Source: Actinomycetota bacterium (GTDB lineage Bacteria > Actinomycetota > Thermoleophilia > Miltoncostaeales > Miltoncostaeaceae). Taken from it: a DNA stretch of 13,457 bases. The notes beneath the pieces are model-generated. The model was not told the DNA's origin, did no database searches, and worked only from the letters and a program-made list of their open reading frames with translations. The translations under genes were made by a program, and so were the position numbers. Below are positions 1 to 7,461 of the stretch, piece by piece; position 1 is the stretch's first letter; each line of letters starts with the position of its first letter. The DNA lies in the NCBI GenBank assembly GCA_947475125.1, contig CANJMX010000031.1, forward strand, positions 1-13,457, written 5' to 3'.

Positions 1-1455
1 CTGCGCAGGCAACTGTTTCGCCACATGATGCGGTTGGAACTGGGCCACCATGAGCGCACACCCACCGGGCGCAGCGTGAGCCGGCTTACGTCCGATATCC
101 AGGCCGTCAATCAGTTGGTGGTCGAGGGCGCCACATCGCTGGTGATCAACGGCCTGTCGCTTATCGGCGTCATCATCATCCTCACCGTGTACGACTGGAA
201 GCTGGCCATGGCCGCCTTCCTCATCTTCCCAATCCTCGCCGTGGGCACGTGGTGGTTCCGCGTAAAGGCCACGGCCGCCTACCGGGTGACCCGCGAGCGT
301 GTGGCCACCGTGCTCACCGTGCTGCAGGAGACCCTCTCGGGCGTGCGCGTGGTGCAGGCGCATGGGCGCCAGGAGGAGGCCCGTCGTCGCTTCCGCGAGG
401 CAAACGCCGACTACCGCAAGGCCAACATGACCACGGTGACGGTGTCGGGTGTGTACTTCCCGGCCGTCGAGCTCTTGGCAGCGCTCGGGACCGCGCTCAT
501 CCTCTGGTACGGCGGCAACCGCGTGCTGGACGCCGACTTGAGCGTGGGTGTGATGGTGGCCTTTATCGGGTACCTCGCATCGTTCTTCGATCCGATCCAG
601 CAGTTGTCGCAGCTGTACAACACCTTTCAGTCAGCCATGGCCGCGCTCGAAAAGATCTTTGGAGTGCTGGAGACCGACCCGGGTATCTCCGACCGGCCCA
701 ACCCGGTGGATCTGCCCGACATCTCCGGGCGGGTGCGACTGGATCACGTGTCGTTTGGATACGGGCGCGAATACGTGATCAGAGACGTGAGCCTGGATAT
801 CGCAGCGGGCAGCACCGTTGCGCTGGTGGGTGCGACCGGCGCCGGAAAGTCGACCCTCGCCAAACTCATCGCGCGCCTGTACGACCCCGACGAGGGGGTG
901 GTGTCGGTTGACGGCATCGACCTGCGCGATGTGCGGGAGGAGTCGCTGCGGTCGGAGATGGGCATCGTGCCCCAGGAGGGGCATCTGTTCAGCGGCACCA
1001 TCGCCGACAACGTGCGATTCGCCTATCCCCAGGCCACTGACGACGAGGTACGCCGCGCGCTCGACACGGTGGGGGCTCTGGAGTTCGTTGATTCGTTGCC
1101 CGATGGGGTCGACACCGATGTACAGGAGCGGGGGGCACGCCTCTCCGCCGGTCAGCGCCAGCTCATCTGCTTTGCCCGCGCCCTCGTGCCCGACCCCAAG
1201 CTCATCATCCTCGACGAGGCCACGTCATCTATTGACATCGGCACCGAGCGCCGTATCGAGGAGGCACTCGACCGCCTGCTCGTGGGCCGTACGGCAGTGG
1301 TGATCGCCCACCGCCTGTCCACCATCCGGCGCGCTGACCGCATCGTTGTGGTGGATGACGGCCGGATCGCAGAGCAGGGAAGCCACGACGAGCTGATGCG
1401 GGCCGGTGGCCTGTACGCCGGTCTGTATGCCGATTGGGAGCAGGCCTCACAGTGA
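1..1455 (+). CDS. ABC exporter half-transporter, fused permease and ATPase (5' truncated)
   Basis: This is a membrane exporter subunit in which a transmembrane domain is fused to an ATP-binding domain; two such halves normally pair to expel a substrate using ATP. The frame is open from base 1, so the start lies upstream; 484 residues are visible against roughly 590-620 for the family, so the first transmembrane helices are missing. Residues 1 to about 235 are permease, beginning with the coupling-helix region (ERTPTGRSVSRLTSD) and holding several hydrophobic helices. The ATPase follows, with Walker A GATGAGKST (277-285), Q-loop Gln325, signature LSAGQ (381-385, a common exporter variant of LSGGQ), Walker B LIILDE (401-406), D-loop SSID and switch His437. 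All catalytic motifs are intact. The substrate cannot be told from sequence; lipid or drug export are typical, and a heterodimeric partner may lie upstream. The decarboxylase gene starts 49 nt downstream on the same strand. Confidence 0.93.
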   Translation: MRRQLFRHMMRLELGHHERTPTGRSVSRLTSDIQAVNQLVVEGATSLVINGLSLIGVIIILTVYDWKLAMAAFLIFPILAVGTWWFRVKATAAYRVTRERVATVLTVLQETLSGVRVVQAHGRQEEARRRFREANADYRKANMTTVTVSGVYFPAVELLAALGTALILWYGGNRVLDADLSVGVMVAFIGYLASFFDPIQQLSQLYNTFQSAMAALEKIFGVLETDPGISDRPNPVDLPDISGRVRLDHVSFGYGREYVIRDVSLDIAAGSTVALVGATGAGKSTLAKLIARLYDPDEGVVSVDGIDLRDVREESLRSEMGIVPQEGHLFSGTIADNVRFAYPQATDDEVRRALDTVGALEFVDSLPDGVDTDVQERGARLSAGQRQLICFARALVPDPKLIILDEATSSIDIGTERRIEEALDRLLVGRTAVVIAHRLSTIRRADRIVVVDDGRIAEQGSHDELMRAGGLYAGLYADWEQASQ

Positions 1456-1504
1456 TCGCGCCTGTCGGGTAGATTTGCCGCAACGACCCCCGGAAGGATC
1501 CGCG

Positions 1505-3160
1505 ATGCCACCACGCAAGTCGCAACGTCTCTCTATCGGTGCCTATCTGATTGACGCCCTCAGGAAGCGGGGGGTCAACCATGTGTTTGGTGTCCCCGGC
1601 GACTTCATCCTCGGCCTCTACGAGATCGGCACCGAGCGCGGAATGGACATGGTCAACTCCACGCGCGAGGAGGCCGCGACATACGCCGCCGATGGGTACG
1701 CGCGCGAGAAGGGCCTCGGCGCGGTTGCAGTGACCTACGGCGTGGGCATGGTGGCCACGATGGCGGCGCTCGGTGGCGCCAACAATGAAATGGTGCCTGT
1801 GGTGGTTATCGGCGGCGCACCCGGTTTGGGCGAACGCGATGGCCGCCGCATTCACCACTCGGTGAGCGACAACCTCGACGCTCCCCGACTCATGGTGGAT
1901 CACCTCACCTCGCACTCGCTGCTGCTCGACAACGCCGACACCGCATACGCGGAGATCGACTGGATCCTCGACCACTGCATGCAGGAACTTCGCCCGGTGT
2001 TCATCGAGTTGCCGCGCGACCTCATCTCGGCGGTCCCCAACCAGGTGTATTCGCCGCCGCACACCATCGTCCGGTCCACCAGCATCCCCGAGCACACCGA
2101 CGCCTGCGCTGACGACCTGGTGGCAACCATCCGTGCCGCGCGTCGGCCCATCATCAACGTGGGCAATGAGGTTGTGAAGCGCCGTCTGGGTACCCGCGTA
2201 CTCGCGCTTGCCGAGAAGATGAACATCCCCGTGGTCGAAACCGTCATGGGCAAGGGCGGCGTGAATGAGGACGAATCGTCTCTCACCCTCGGCGTGTACA
2301 GCGGCGCGGGCACAATCCCCGCCCTGCGGACGTTCGTTGAATCGGCCGATTTCGTGATGCAGTTCGGCGTGAACGTGAACGACATCACCACCGGCGGGTT
2401 CTCGAGCGCGATCGACGACGCGCGGTCCAGCAACGCCTATGACGGACTCGCTCGAGTGCACCACCGCACCTACAGCGACGTGTGGCTCCCCGACCTGCTC
2501 CGCGCGCTCGAGCGCCGCGCGTTGCCGAAGAAGCGCGTCCCGGCCACGTTGCCGACTGGGTGGGCACGACCCGTGAAGATGACGGGGCGCCTGACCACCG
2601 ACATGGTGTCCGCCGCGCTCAACGAGTTCATCATCCCGTCCGACATCGTCGCATGCGACGTAGGCGTGGCTGCCCACTTGGCGATGGACGTGAAGATGCG
2701 CCGGGCAACCCAGTTCCACATCGCACGCCTGTACGTGGGCATGGGGTTCGCCATGCCTGCCGGCATCGGCGCCGGACTCGCCCGGGGCAAGGGGCGCCCG
2801 ATCATTCTGGTGGGCGATGGCTCGTTCCAGATGACCGGGTTCGACCTCTCCACTGGTATCCGCGAGGGGCTCAAGCCCATCGTCATCGTGATGGACAACC
2901 ATGGCTACGGCGCCGAGCGCAGCATCAAGGACGGCCCCTTCAATGACGTCAGCGTCTGGAACTACGCGGCCGTGGCCGGCGTGGTGGGTGGCAAGGGCAC
3001 CCAGGTGGGAACCGGCGTGGAACTGCGCGACGCGCTGAGTGCCGCGCGGCGTGACAACCGCAACTCCCACATCATCCAGGCCGATCTCGACCCCCTTGAT
3101 GTTCCGCGCGCACTCAAGGCCCTCGGGAAGGGACTTGCGGCCCTGATGAACGCGAAGTAA
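1505..3160 (+). CDS. Thiamine-diphosphate decarboxylase, pyruvate/indolepyruvate decarboxylase family
   Basis: A 551-residue cytoplasmic enzyme expected to decarboxylate a 2-oxo acid (pyruvate, indolepyruvate or phenylpyruvate) to the aldehyde, using thiamine diphosphate and Mg2+. The length fits the family. The PDC-type residues are all visible: Asp33 in GVPGDF, the cofactor-activating Glu55 in STREEAATYAADGYAR, the His pair His117-His118 in RRIHHSV, the metal/diphosphate motif GDGS (437-440) leading to DNHGYGAER (464-472), and Glu471 in the place of the second catalytic glutamate, followed by KDGPFNDVSVWNY, which is very like the equivalent PDC segment. Acetolactate synthase and oxalyl-CoA decarboxylase lack the HH pair, so they are less likely. 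The ATG at 1505 is chosen because AAGGA lies 5-9 nt before it; the frame stays open upstream into the ABC gene but that part shows no family similarity. The short 49-nt gap suggests co-transcription with the exporter. The true substrate is undetermined. Confidence 0.88.
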   Translation: MPPRKSQRLSIGAYLIDALRKRGVNHVFGVPGDFILGLYEIGTERGMDMVNSTREEAATYAADGYAREKGLGAVAVTYGVGMVATMAALGGANNEMVPVVVIGGAPGLGERDGRRIHHSVSDNLDAPRLMVDHLTSHSLLLDNADTAYAEIDWILDHCMQELRPVFIELPRDLISAVPNQVYSPPHTIVRSTSIPEHTDACADDLVATIRAARRPIINVGNEVVKRRLGTRVLALAEKMNIPVVETVMGKGGVNEDESSLTLGVYSGAGTIPALRTFVESADFVMQFGVNVNDITTGGFSSAIDDARSSNAYDGLARVHHRTYSDVWLPDLLRALERRALPKKRVPATLPTGWARPVKMTGRLTTDMVSAALNEFIIPSDIVACDVGVAAHLAMDVKMRRATQFHIARLYVGMGFAMPAGIGAGLARGKGRPIILVGDGSFQMTGFDLSTGIREGLKPIVIVMDNHGYGAERSIKDGPFNDVSVWNYAAVAGVVGGKGTQVGTGVELRDALSAARRDNRNSHIIQADLDPLDVPRALKALGKGLAALMNAK

Positions 3161-3173
3161 TCGTGCGGGCCTG

Positions 3174-3182
3174 TGCTACCTT
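3174..3182 (+). promoter_or_regulatory. Possible extended -10 for the tRNA pair
   Basis: TGC followed by TACCTT matches an extended -10 pattern (TGN then TANNNT) and ends 20 nt before the 5' end of tRNA-Gln, which would leave a short leader. No convincing -35 is seen 16-18 nt upstream, so this is only a candidate. Confidence 0.25.
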
Positions 3183-3202
3183 TTCGCCCGGCCGGGAGGC
3201 AG

Positions 3203-3274
3203 TGGGGGATCGTCTAGTTGGTAGGACACTGGGTTCTGGTCCCAGGAGCGGGGGTTCGAGTCCTCCTCCCCCAG
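3203..3274 (+). tRNA. tRNA-Gln (anticodon CUG)
   Basis: A 72-nt gene that folds as a full cloverleaf. The acceptor stem TGGGGGA (3203-3209) pairs with TCCCCCA (3267-3273), with discriminator G3274. The anticodon stem CTGGG/CCCAG (3229-3233 with 3241-3245) encloses the loop TTCTGGT, giving anticodon CTG at 3236-3238, which reads CAG codons. The T-arm is GGGGG-TTCGAGT-CCTCC. No 3' CCA is encoded, so it must be added after transcription. It heads a tandem pair with tRNA-Glu 55 nt downstream. Confidence 0.95.
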
Positions 3275-3329
3275 TGAGTCCTCTTCCGAGGTCCTCGCGG
3301 TCAACATGAAGTACCCAGTAGGCCTACGT

Positions 3330-3402
3330 GGCGCATTCGTCTAGGGGCCTAGGACGCTGCCCTCTCACGGCGGTAACACGGGTTCAAATCCCGTATGCGC
3401 TA
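3330..3402 (+). tRNA. tRNA-Glu (anticodon CUC)
   Basis: A 73-nt cloverleaf. The acceptor stem GGCGCAT (3330-3336) pairs with ATGCGCT (3395-3401), with a G-U at the first pair and discriminator A3402. The D-arm begins GTCTAGGGGCCTAGGAC. The anticodon stem CTGCC/GGCGG encloses loop CTCTCAC, giving CTC at 3364-3366, which reads GAG codons. The T-arm carries GGTTCAAATCC. CCA is not encoded. It is followed within 10 nt by a strong hairpin, as expected for the end of a tRNA transcript. Confidence 0.95.
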
Positions 3403-3409
3403 CTCAATG

Positions 3410-3438
3410 CGAAGGGCCGCTCATTGAGCGGCCCTTCG
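3410..3438. terminator. Hairpin terminator, probably bidirectional
   Basis: GAAGGGCCGCTC (3411-3422) and GAGCGGCCCTTC (3426-3437) form a perfect 12-bp stem around loop ATT, extended to 13 bp by C3410-G3438. It lies 8 nt after tRNA-Glu on the plus strand and 26 nt past the stop of the convergent secreted-protein gene, so it can serve both. There is no long T-tract on either side, as is common in GC-rich actinobacteria. Confidence 0.7.
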
Positions 3439-3463
3439 TCGTGCCATCGCCCTGCTCGTCGGG

Positions 3464-5470
3464 TCAGCCAGTGACGACGATATGCGGCGCACGGCGTGGC
3501 ATCACCACGGTGGTGCGCTGAACTTCACGGGTACCCCCCGTCGGTGCGAAGGCCACTCGCAGAGCAACGCGGATCGAATGGCGCGAGACCGCCCTTCGTC
3601 CTGCCGGGGTGAGCGTGCAGCCAACGTGGTACGTGCCGCCGGTGCGAACCGTCCGGGTGCCCGCACACACAGCGCTGCGTACGCCGGCACTCGTACCCAC
3701 GACCGTCACCTTGCCGGCTGACGGCAGTGCCAGTTCGACAACTGGCCCCGCGACCCGTGCAGCTGCGCTGTCGACAGTAAGTGTGGCCGGTACCGATGTC
3801 GACGCCGTCGGTGCCTCAGTCGCCTCGGCGGGCGCAGTTGCCTCACCGGGCGCAGGCACGACCGGGACCGGATCGAAGCGGGCGGTCGCCGTCTTGGCCC
3901 CATCCATGGTCACGGTGCACGCCGGGGCGTTCCCCGAGCAGTCGCCGGTCCACCCCGCGAACGACGAGCCACTTTGCGGCGTCGCCGTGAGTACCGCCGT
4001 TGTTCCGTCGGCAAATGTCCCTGTACAGGTCATCCCGCAATCGATGCCCGACGGCGAGGACGCCACCGCGCCGGTACCCGTACCGGAACGGCTCACCACC
4101 AACGCCCGGGCGGGTGGACGTCGCAATTGGGTGAGCGTACTCATCGACGCCGAGTACAGATCTTCGCCATTCGCCGAGAAGGCCAGGGTGGTCCCGAAGT
4201 CGGCGTTGTCCCACTCCGCGCACTCTGGACCCGTTCCGGTTGCCCAGATGCACCCGGCCGTTCCCGGCAGTTGCGTGATGGCAGCCGTCTGCGGATTGAT
4301 CGACATAGCGGCCAGCTGGGTGCCGCCAGCTACGTATCCGTTCAGGCCATCGGGGGAGATCGCCACCCCGTCGGCCTGACCCACCCCGTACGCGGTGGCG
4401 CAATTTGCATTCGGAGTCTGGGCCTGGTCCTGCAGGCAGTTGCGCTCGGTCAGCAGGCCGGTTACGCCATCTCGAGCGAATGCGACGACGTATCCGCTCT
4501 GGCCCCCGACGAGCACAGACGTGCCATCGGTGCTCACAGCGACGGACCACGGATAACGCACCGCCCCGCTCGCCGACGCCGTGCACCCGCTCGGCGCCGG
4601 TGCGTTGGCGATACACCAGCCCGACCCGGCAGGCTGCGAAAGCCGCCCGGTCGTGGCGTCACGGCTCAACCCGATCACCGCCTGCCCATAAAAGAGCGAT
4701 GCGTACAACTGCGAGCCATCGGGGCTCATCGCGAGGCCAGCCGGGGCGTCGAGCAAATCGATCATGCCGCCGGTACATGGCCCGTACGCGTTCACATCCT
4801 CCACACAGTCATTTGGCGTCAGCACCCCGGTCGCCACATTCCGGCGGAACTGAAGGATCGTGTATCTGTCGCCCACCGCATACACGTCGCGACCATCCGG
4901 CGACGCCACGAGGAACTGCGCCCGGCGCCACGCGACACGCTGATTGGCGGGGACGCGACTGCAGTCAGGGATCCCCGAGTCATTACTGGTAAGGCACCCG
5001 CTGTTCGCACCGGACTTCTGCGTCAGCGCGCCCGTCGACGGATCGCGATCAAACGACTCAATGGCACCGGCGGCCACCGTGTGGCTGAGCGTGTACGCGT
5101 TCCGGCCATCCGGGGAGAGCACGATCGCCCAGGCGTTCTTGGCAGAGCGGACCGGCGTGTCAAACGGAACGCCGGTCGACTCGGAGACGGCGCCCGTCAC
5201 GGCACTGCGATCAAACGTGTTGATCGACATTCCGTCGTAGTTGACGGCGTACACCATCGTGCCATCGGCACTCACCACATCGCTCTTCAACCCATACCCG
5301 AAGGTACCGACCGCGCATGGCGGCTGAAGGAGCGCGGTCATGCTGATGCAGTTGCCTGGACTCAGCCCGCCAATCCCCGTGGCAGAACCCGAAGCGAGCC
5401 CCAGACCTGCAAGCCCAGCGACGAGGGCGCCAACGCCCGCGGCCCATCGGAAGATCCTCAGTGTCGCCAA
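3464..5470 (-). CDS. Secreted beta-propeller protein with InlB-like repeat and C-terminal module
   Basis: A 668-residue exported protein of unknown function. The start is TTG at 5470, supported by AGGAAGGGG just upstream and by the signal peptide it creates (residues 1 to about 30: basic start, Ala/Gly/Leu-rich core, cleavage near SGSA-TG). Residues ~55-450 form about seven lactonase/YVTN-like blades with recurring VSPDG..VY and TG.LT strings; six Cys pairs spaced 10-12 residues (41/52, 159/170, 222/232, 286/296, 345/357, 407/417) sit in the loops between blades. Residues ~458-532 match the divergent InlB B-repeat type (GTGAVASSPSGIDCG, FAGWTGDC, ATARF). A Pro/Ala/Glu/Thr linker (533-560) leads to a C-terminal domain with Cys602/Cys618. 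The gene lies 13 nt after the stop of the upstream secreted-protein gene, so the two form an operon. Lactonase activity is not implied; binding or surface display is as likely. No LPXTG motif or C-terminal membrane helix is present. Confidence 0.88.
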   Translation of the reverse strand: MATLRIFRWAAGVGALVAGLAGLGLASGSATGIGGLSPGNCISMTALLQPPCAVGTFGYGLKSDVVSADGTMVYAVNYDGMSINTFDRSAVTGAVSESTGVPFDTPVRSAKNAWAIVLSPDGRNAYTLSHTVAAGAIESFDRDPSTGALTQKSGANSGCLTSNDSGIPDCSRVPANQRVAWRRAQFLVASPDGRDVYAVGDRYTILQFRRNVATGVLTPNDCVEDVNAYGPCTGGMIDLLDAPAGLAMSPDGSQLYASLFYGQAVIGLSRDATTGRLSQPAGSGWCIANAPAPSGCTASASGAVRYPWSVAVSTDGTSVLVGGQSGYVVAFARDGVTGLLTERNCLQDQAQTPNANCATAYGVGQADGVAISPDGLNGYVAGGTQLAAMSINPQTAAITQLPGTAGCIWATGTGPECAEWDNADFGTTLAFSANGEDLYSASMSTLTQLRRPPARALVVSRSGTGTGAVASSPSGIDCGMTCTGTFADGTTAVLTATPQSGSSFAGWTGDCSGNAPACTVTMDGAKTATARFDPVPVVPAPGEATAPAEATEAPTASTSVPATLTVDSAAARVAGPVVELALPSAGKVTVVGTSAGVRSAVCAGTRTVRTGGTYHVGCTLTPAGRRAVSRHSIRVALRVAFAPTGGTREVQRTTVVMPRRAPHIVVTG

Positions 5471-5483
5471 CGTCCCCTTCCTC

Positions 5484-7304
5484 TCAGCCGGTGACCGGCG
5501 TCGGTGTTGCTGTTCGCGCGAGGGTCACGGCCCGCGCCGCCGTCCGTACCGTCCCGCCGACGGGCCGATACGCCACGACCAGGCGAACCCGGAAGCCGTG
5601 CGTGGCCCGCTCTGCTCGTGTTGCCGGCGTCAACCGGCACGCCACCGCGTAGCTCTGAGTGCGCCGCGCGATCGCGGAACCGGCACACGCATGAGTGGTC
5701 GCCCCGACGCGGGTACCAACCACCCGGATGCGCCCTGGCCCCGGCACGCGCACGTTGGCGATGATCGCCGCACGCCCTGTCCTCATCGCGCCCAGCTCGA
5801 ATACATTCGACGGGCCGGATGGCGAGCCAGATGCGTCGCTTGCCTCTTGCCCGCTGGCGTCCGGCGCAGGCGATACGCCTCCACTTGTCTCGGGCGTCAC
5901 TCCCCCACTTGCCTCGGGCGTCACTCCCCCGCTCGGGGTCGACGCCCCCGACCCGCCCTGCGCATTCATGGCCACGACCGTGAACGTGTACGGCACGCCA
6001 TCGGTGAGCCCGGTGACCGTGCACGAGGTCGTGGCGGTCGTGGTGCACGTGGCACCACCGGGGCCGGCGGTCACCGCGTAGCCGAGAACGGGCGACCCAC
6101 CGTCGTCGCGTGGCGGGGTCCACGACACGGTGGCCTGCCCGTTGCCAGCCGTTGCAGTGACGCCCGTCGGCGCGCCAGGCGCCGTGGCAGGCAGGCGGAA
6201 CACCGCGAGCCCCGCCGCGGGCGTCGTTGCGCTGCAGCCAGCGTTCAGACAGATGCCCGAGAACGGTCCGCCAACCACAAAGCCGTGGTCTCCGGTTGCC
6301 ATCACGGCAACCTCATCATTGACCCCATCGCCGATGGCGCTCCAAGAGGAGCCATCCCATGAGAGAACGTGCGGCAATGCCGCGCCCCCGGCAACGAGTG
6401 TTGACCCGGCGAAACCCAGGGAGCGCATTGGATACATACCGAATGGCGCCGAGCCCAGTGGGGTCCACGCGCCCGAACTGGGCGCGAGGACATCCCCATT
6501 CCCGGATCGCTCGCCCACGTAGGACGTTCCGCCGCGCGCGGCAACCCACGGACCGTACGGCCCGTCCACTCCCGTGAGAGCCGCCTCCCATTGCATCCCG
6601 GTCCACCGAGCGACGTACCTGGTATTCGGTACAGGCTCCGAGTCGTCGTTCAGCGCATGCGTGAACCCGCCCCCGAAGTACACATCGCCGGTCAGGGAGT
6701 CAATCGCCACGGAATCAGCAGGGTTATTGAGCCCACTCCCGAGGGATGACCACGTGCCAGCGGGCGTTATGCGCCCCGTGTAGCCGCTGAACGCCCCGCC
6801 CACGTACACAATGCTCCCATCTGACGCCAACTGCAGCACATAACCGCCCCCGATCGGTGATGCGGGCGCAGGCTGCCATGCAGCGCCGTCCCACCGGGCA
6901 AGCACCCCGGGACCGGTCGCCGATCCCATGTGCTGGAAGTACCCGCCCGCCCAGAGATCTCCGTTCGCGGTCACGGCCAGCGAGCGGACGTCGTTCGAAC
7001 TGGTGATGCTGTCAACGCCCGACCCGACCGCGGCCCAGGTTCCCGTGTAGAGGTCGTAACGGGCGACACCATTCACCGCCCCGACACCGGAGGCAGTGGT
7101 GAAGCTGCCCCCCGCGTAGACGTAGTGCCCGTGGAGGGCAAGGGCCTTGACGGTGCCCCCCGAGAGCCCATTCAGGGCCTCCCACTCACCCTGAAGCGGC
7201 GCGGCCTGAGCGACGCCAGCCATGCCAGAGAGTGCTGCAATCGATGCGAGGCAACCAGACACTGCCGATGGCAGCCAACGGACTCGGGCAGATGAACGTG
7301 ACAC
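5484..7304 (-). CDS. Secreted beta-propeller / fibronectin type III protein with C-terminal module
   Basis: A 606-residue exported protein, first gene of the minus-strand operon. The GTG start at 7304 is preceded by GGAGGG with an 11-nt spacer; no other start fits the signal peptide (residues 1 to about 34, arginine-rich then hydrophobic, cleavage at AQA-A). Residues ~36-370 are blade repeats of the VYAGGSFTTASG.....ARYD.....W..VGSGV type, like delta-60 or Rax2-like propellers. Residues ~373-455 are a fibronectin type III domain (PGAPTGVTATAGNGQATVSW, then VTGLTDGVPYTFTVVAMNAQG) with a Cys pair at 420/428. A low-complexity linker (456-500) contains SGGVTPE repeats. Residues ~505-606 are a C-terminal domain with Cys540/Cys556, homologous to that of the next protein. 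It is divergent from the TetR gene across a 157-nt gap holding a palindrome, so regulation by that TetR protein is plausible. Probable role: extracellular or cell-surface binding; no enzyme motif seen. Confidence 0.88.
   Translation of the reverse strand: MSRSSARVRWLPSAVSGCLASIAALSGMAGVAQAAPLQGEWEALNGLSGGTVKALALHGHYVYAGGSFTTASGVGAVNGVARYDLYTGTWAAVGSGVDSITSSNDVRSLAVTANGDLWAGGYFQHMGSATGPGVLARWDGAAWQPAPASPIGGGYVLQLASDGSIVYVGGAFSGYTGRITPAGTWSSLGSGLNNPADSVAIDSLTGDVYFGGGFTHALNDDSEPVPNTRYVARWTGMQWEAALTGVDGPYGPWVAARGGTSYVGERSGNGDVLAPSSGAWTPLGSAPFGMYPMRSLGFAGSTLVAGGAALPHVLSWDGSSWSAIGDGVNDEVAVMATGDHGFVVGGPFSGICLNAGCSATTPAAGLAVFRLPATAPGAPTGVTATAGNGQATVSWTPPRDDGGSPVLGYAVTAGPGGATCTTTATTSCTVTGLTDGVPYTFTVVAMNAQGGSGASTPSGGVTPEASGGVTPETSGGVSPAPDASGQEASDASGSPSGPSNVFELGAMRTGRAAIIANVRVPGPGRIRVVGTRVGATTHACAGSAIARRTQSYAVACRLTPATRAERATHGFRVRLVVAYRPVGGTVRTAARAVTLARTATPTPVTG
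5883..5930 (-). repeat. Two-copy 24-bp tandem repeat in the linker of the fibronectin-III protein
   Basis: Positions 5883-5906 and 5907-5930 are the same 24-bp unit with one mismatch (t/c at the sixth base), followed by a degenerate partial copy. In frame on the minus strand it encodes an eight-residue unit seen as SGGVTPEA, SGGVTPET, SGGVSP. It probably arose by slippage and lengthens the flexible linker between the fibronectin-III domain and the C-terminal module. Confidence 0.8.
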
Positions 7305-7333
7305 TGGGCTGTATTCCCTCCGGCGACAAGGTA

Positions 7334-7365
7334 GTGAGTCTCCATCATATATGATGATTCCTCAC
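7334..7365. promoter_or_regulatory. Symmetric operator-like palindrome between divergent genes
   Basis: A perfect 14-bp palindrome, CATCATATATGATG (7343-7356), is flanked by GTGAG (7334-7338) and CTCAC (7361-7365) at exactly equal distances, so both share the centre 7349.5. The AT-rich core stands out in GC-rich surroundings. It contains TATGAT on both strands, a good -10 hexamer, although no matching -35 is seen in either direction. It lies 29 nt upstream of the GTG at 7304 and 96 nt upstream of the TetR ATG at 7462. Its size and position fit a TetR dimer operator for autoregulation and control of the divergent operon; the assignment is inference. Confidence 0.6.
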
Positions 7366-7461
7366 TCTGCGGTGCCGGGCGTCCACGCATCACCTCCGGG
7401 CGCATCCACCTCGGACCCAACATTGCGCGCAGTTGTGGGACGATTGGCGACAGGTGCTCAG

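Noticed and set aside
1229..3070. 613-codon open frame antisense to the decarboxylase and the end of the ABC gene
   Set aside because: The plus strand here encodes two proteins with full catalytic motifs. The antisense product is rich in His/Arg/Gly with no domain, as expected when a GC-rich codon pattern is read backwards.
3187..3196. CCCGGCCGGG before tRNA-Gln considered as a terminator for the decarboxylase gene
   Set aside because: It allows only a 3-bp stem with a 4-nt loop and has no T-tract, so it is too weak to call.
3974..5494. 506-codon plus-strand frame across the secreted propeller gene
   Set aside because: The minus strand has a signal peptide, blade repeats and paired Cys. The plus-strand product is Arg-rich and shows no recognisable fold.
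5883..5930. Tandem repeat considered as a CRISPR-like or regulatory array
   Set aside because: There are only two contiguous 24-bp copies with no spacers, in frame inside a coding linker, so it is a protein-level repeat.
7222..7461. In-frame 5' extension of the TetR gene
   Set aside because: It would run through the palindrome and the start of the divergent gene and would put the helix-turn-helix far from the N-terminus, unlike the family.
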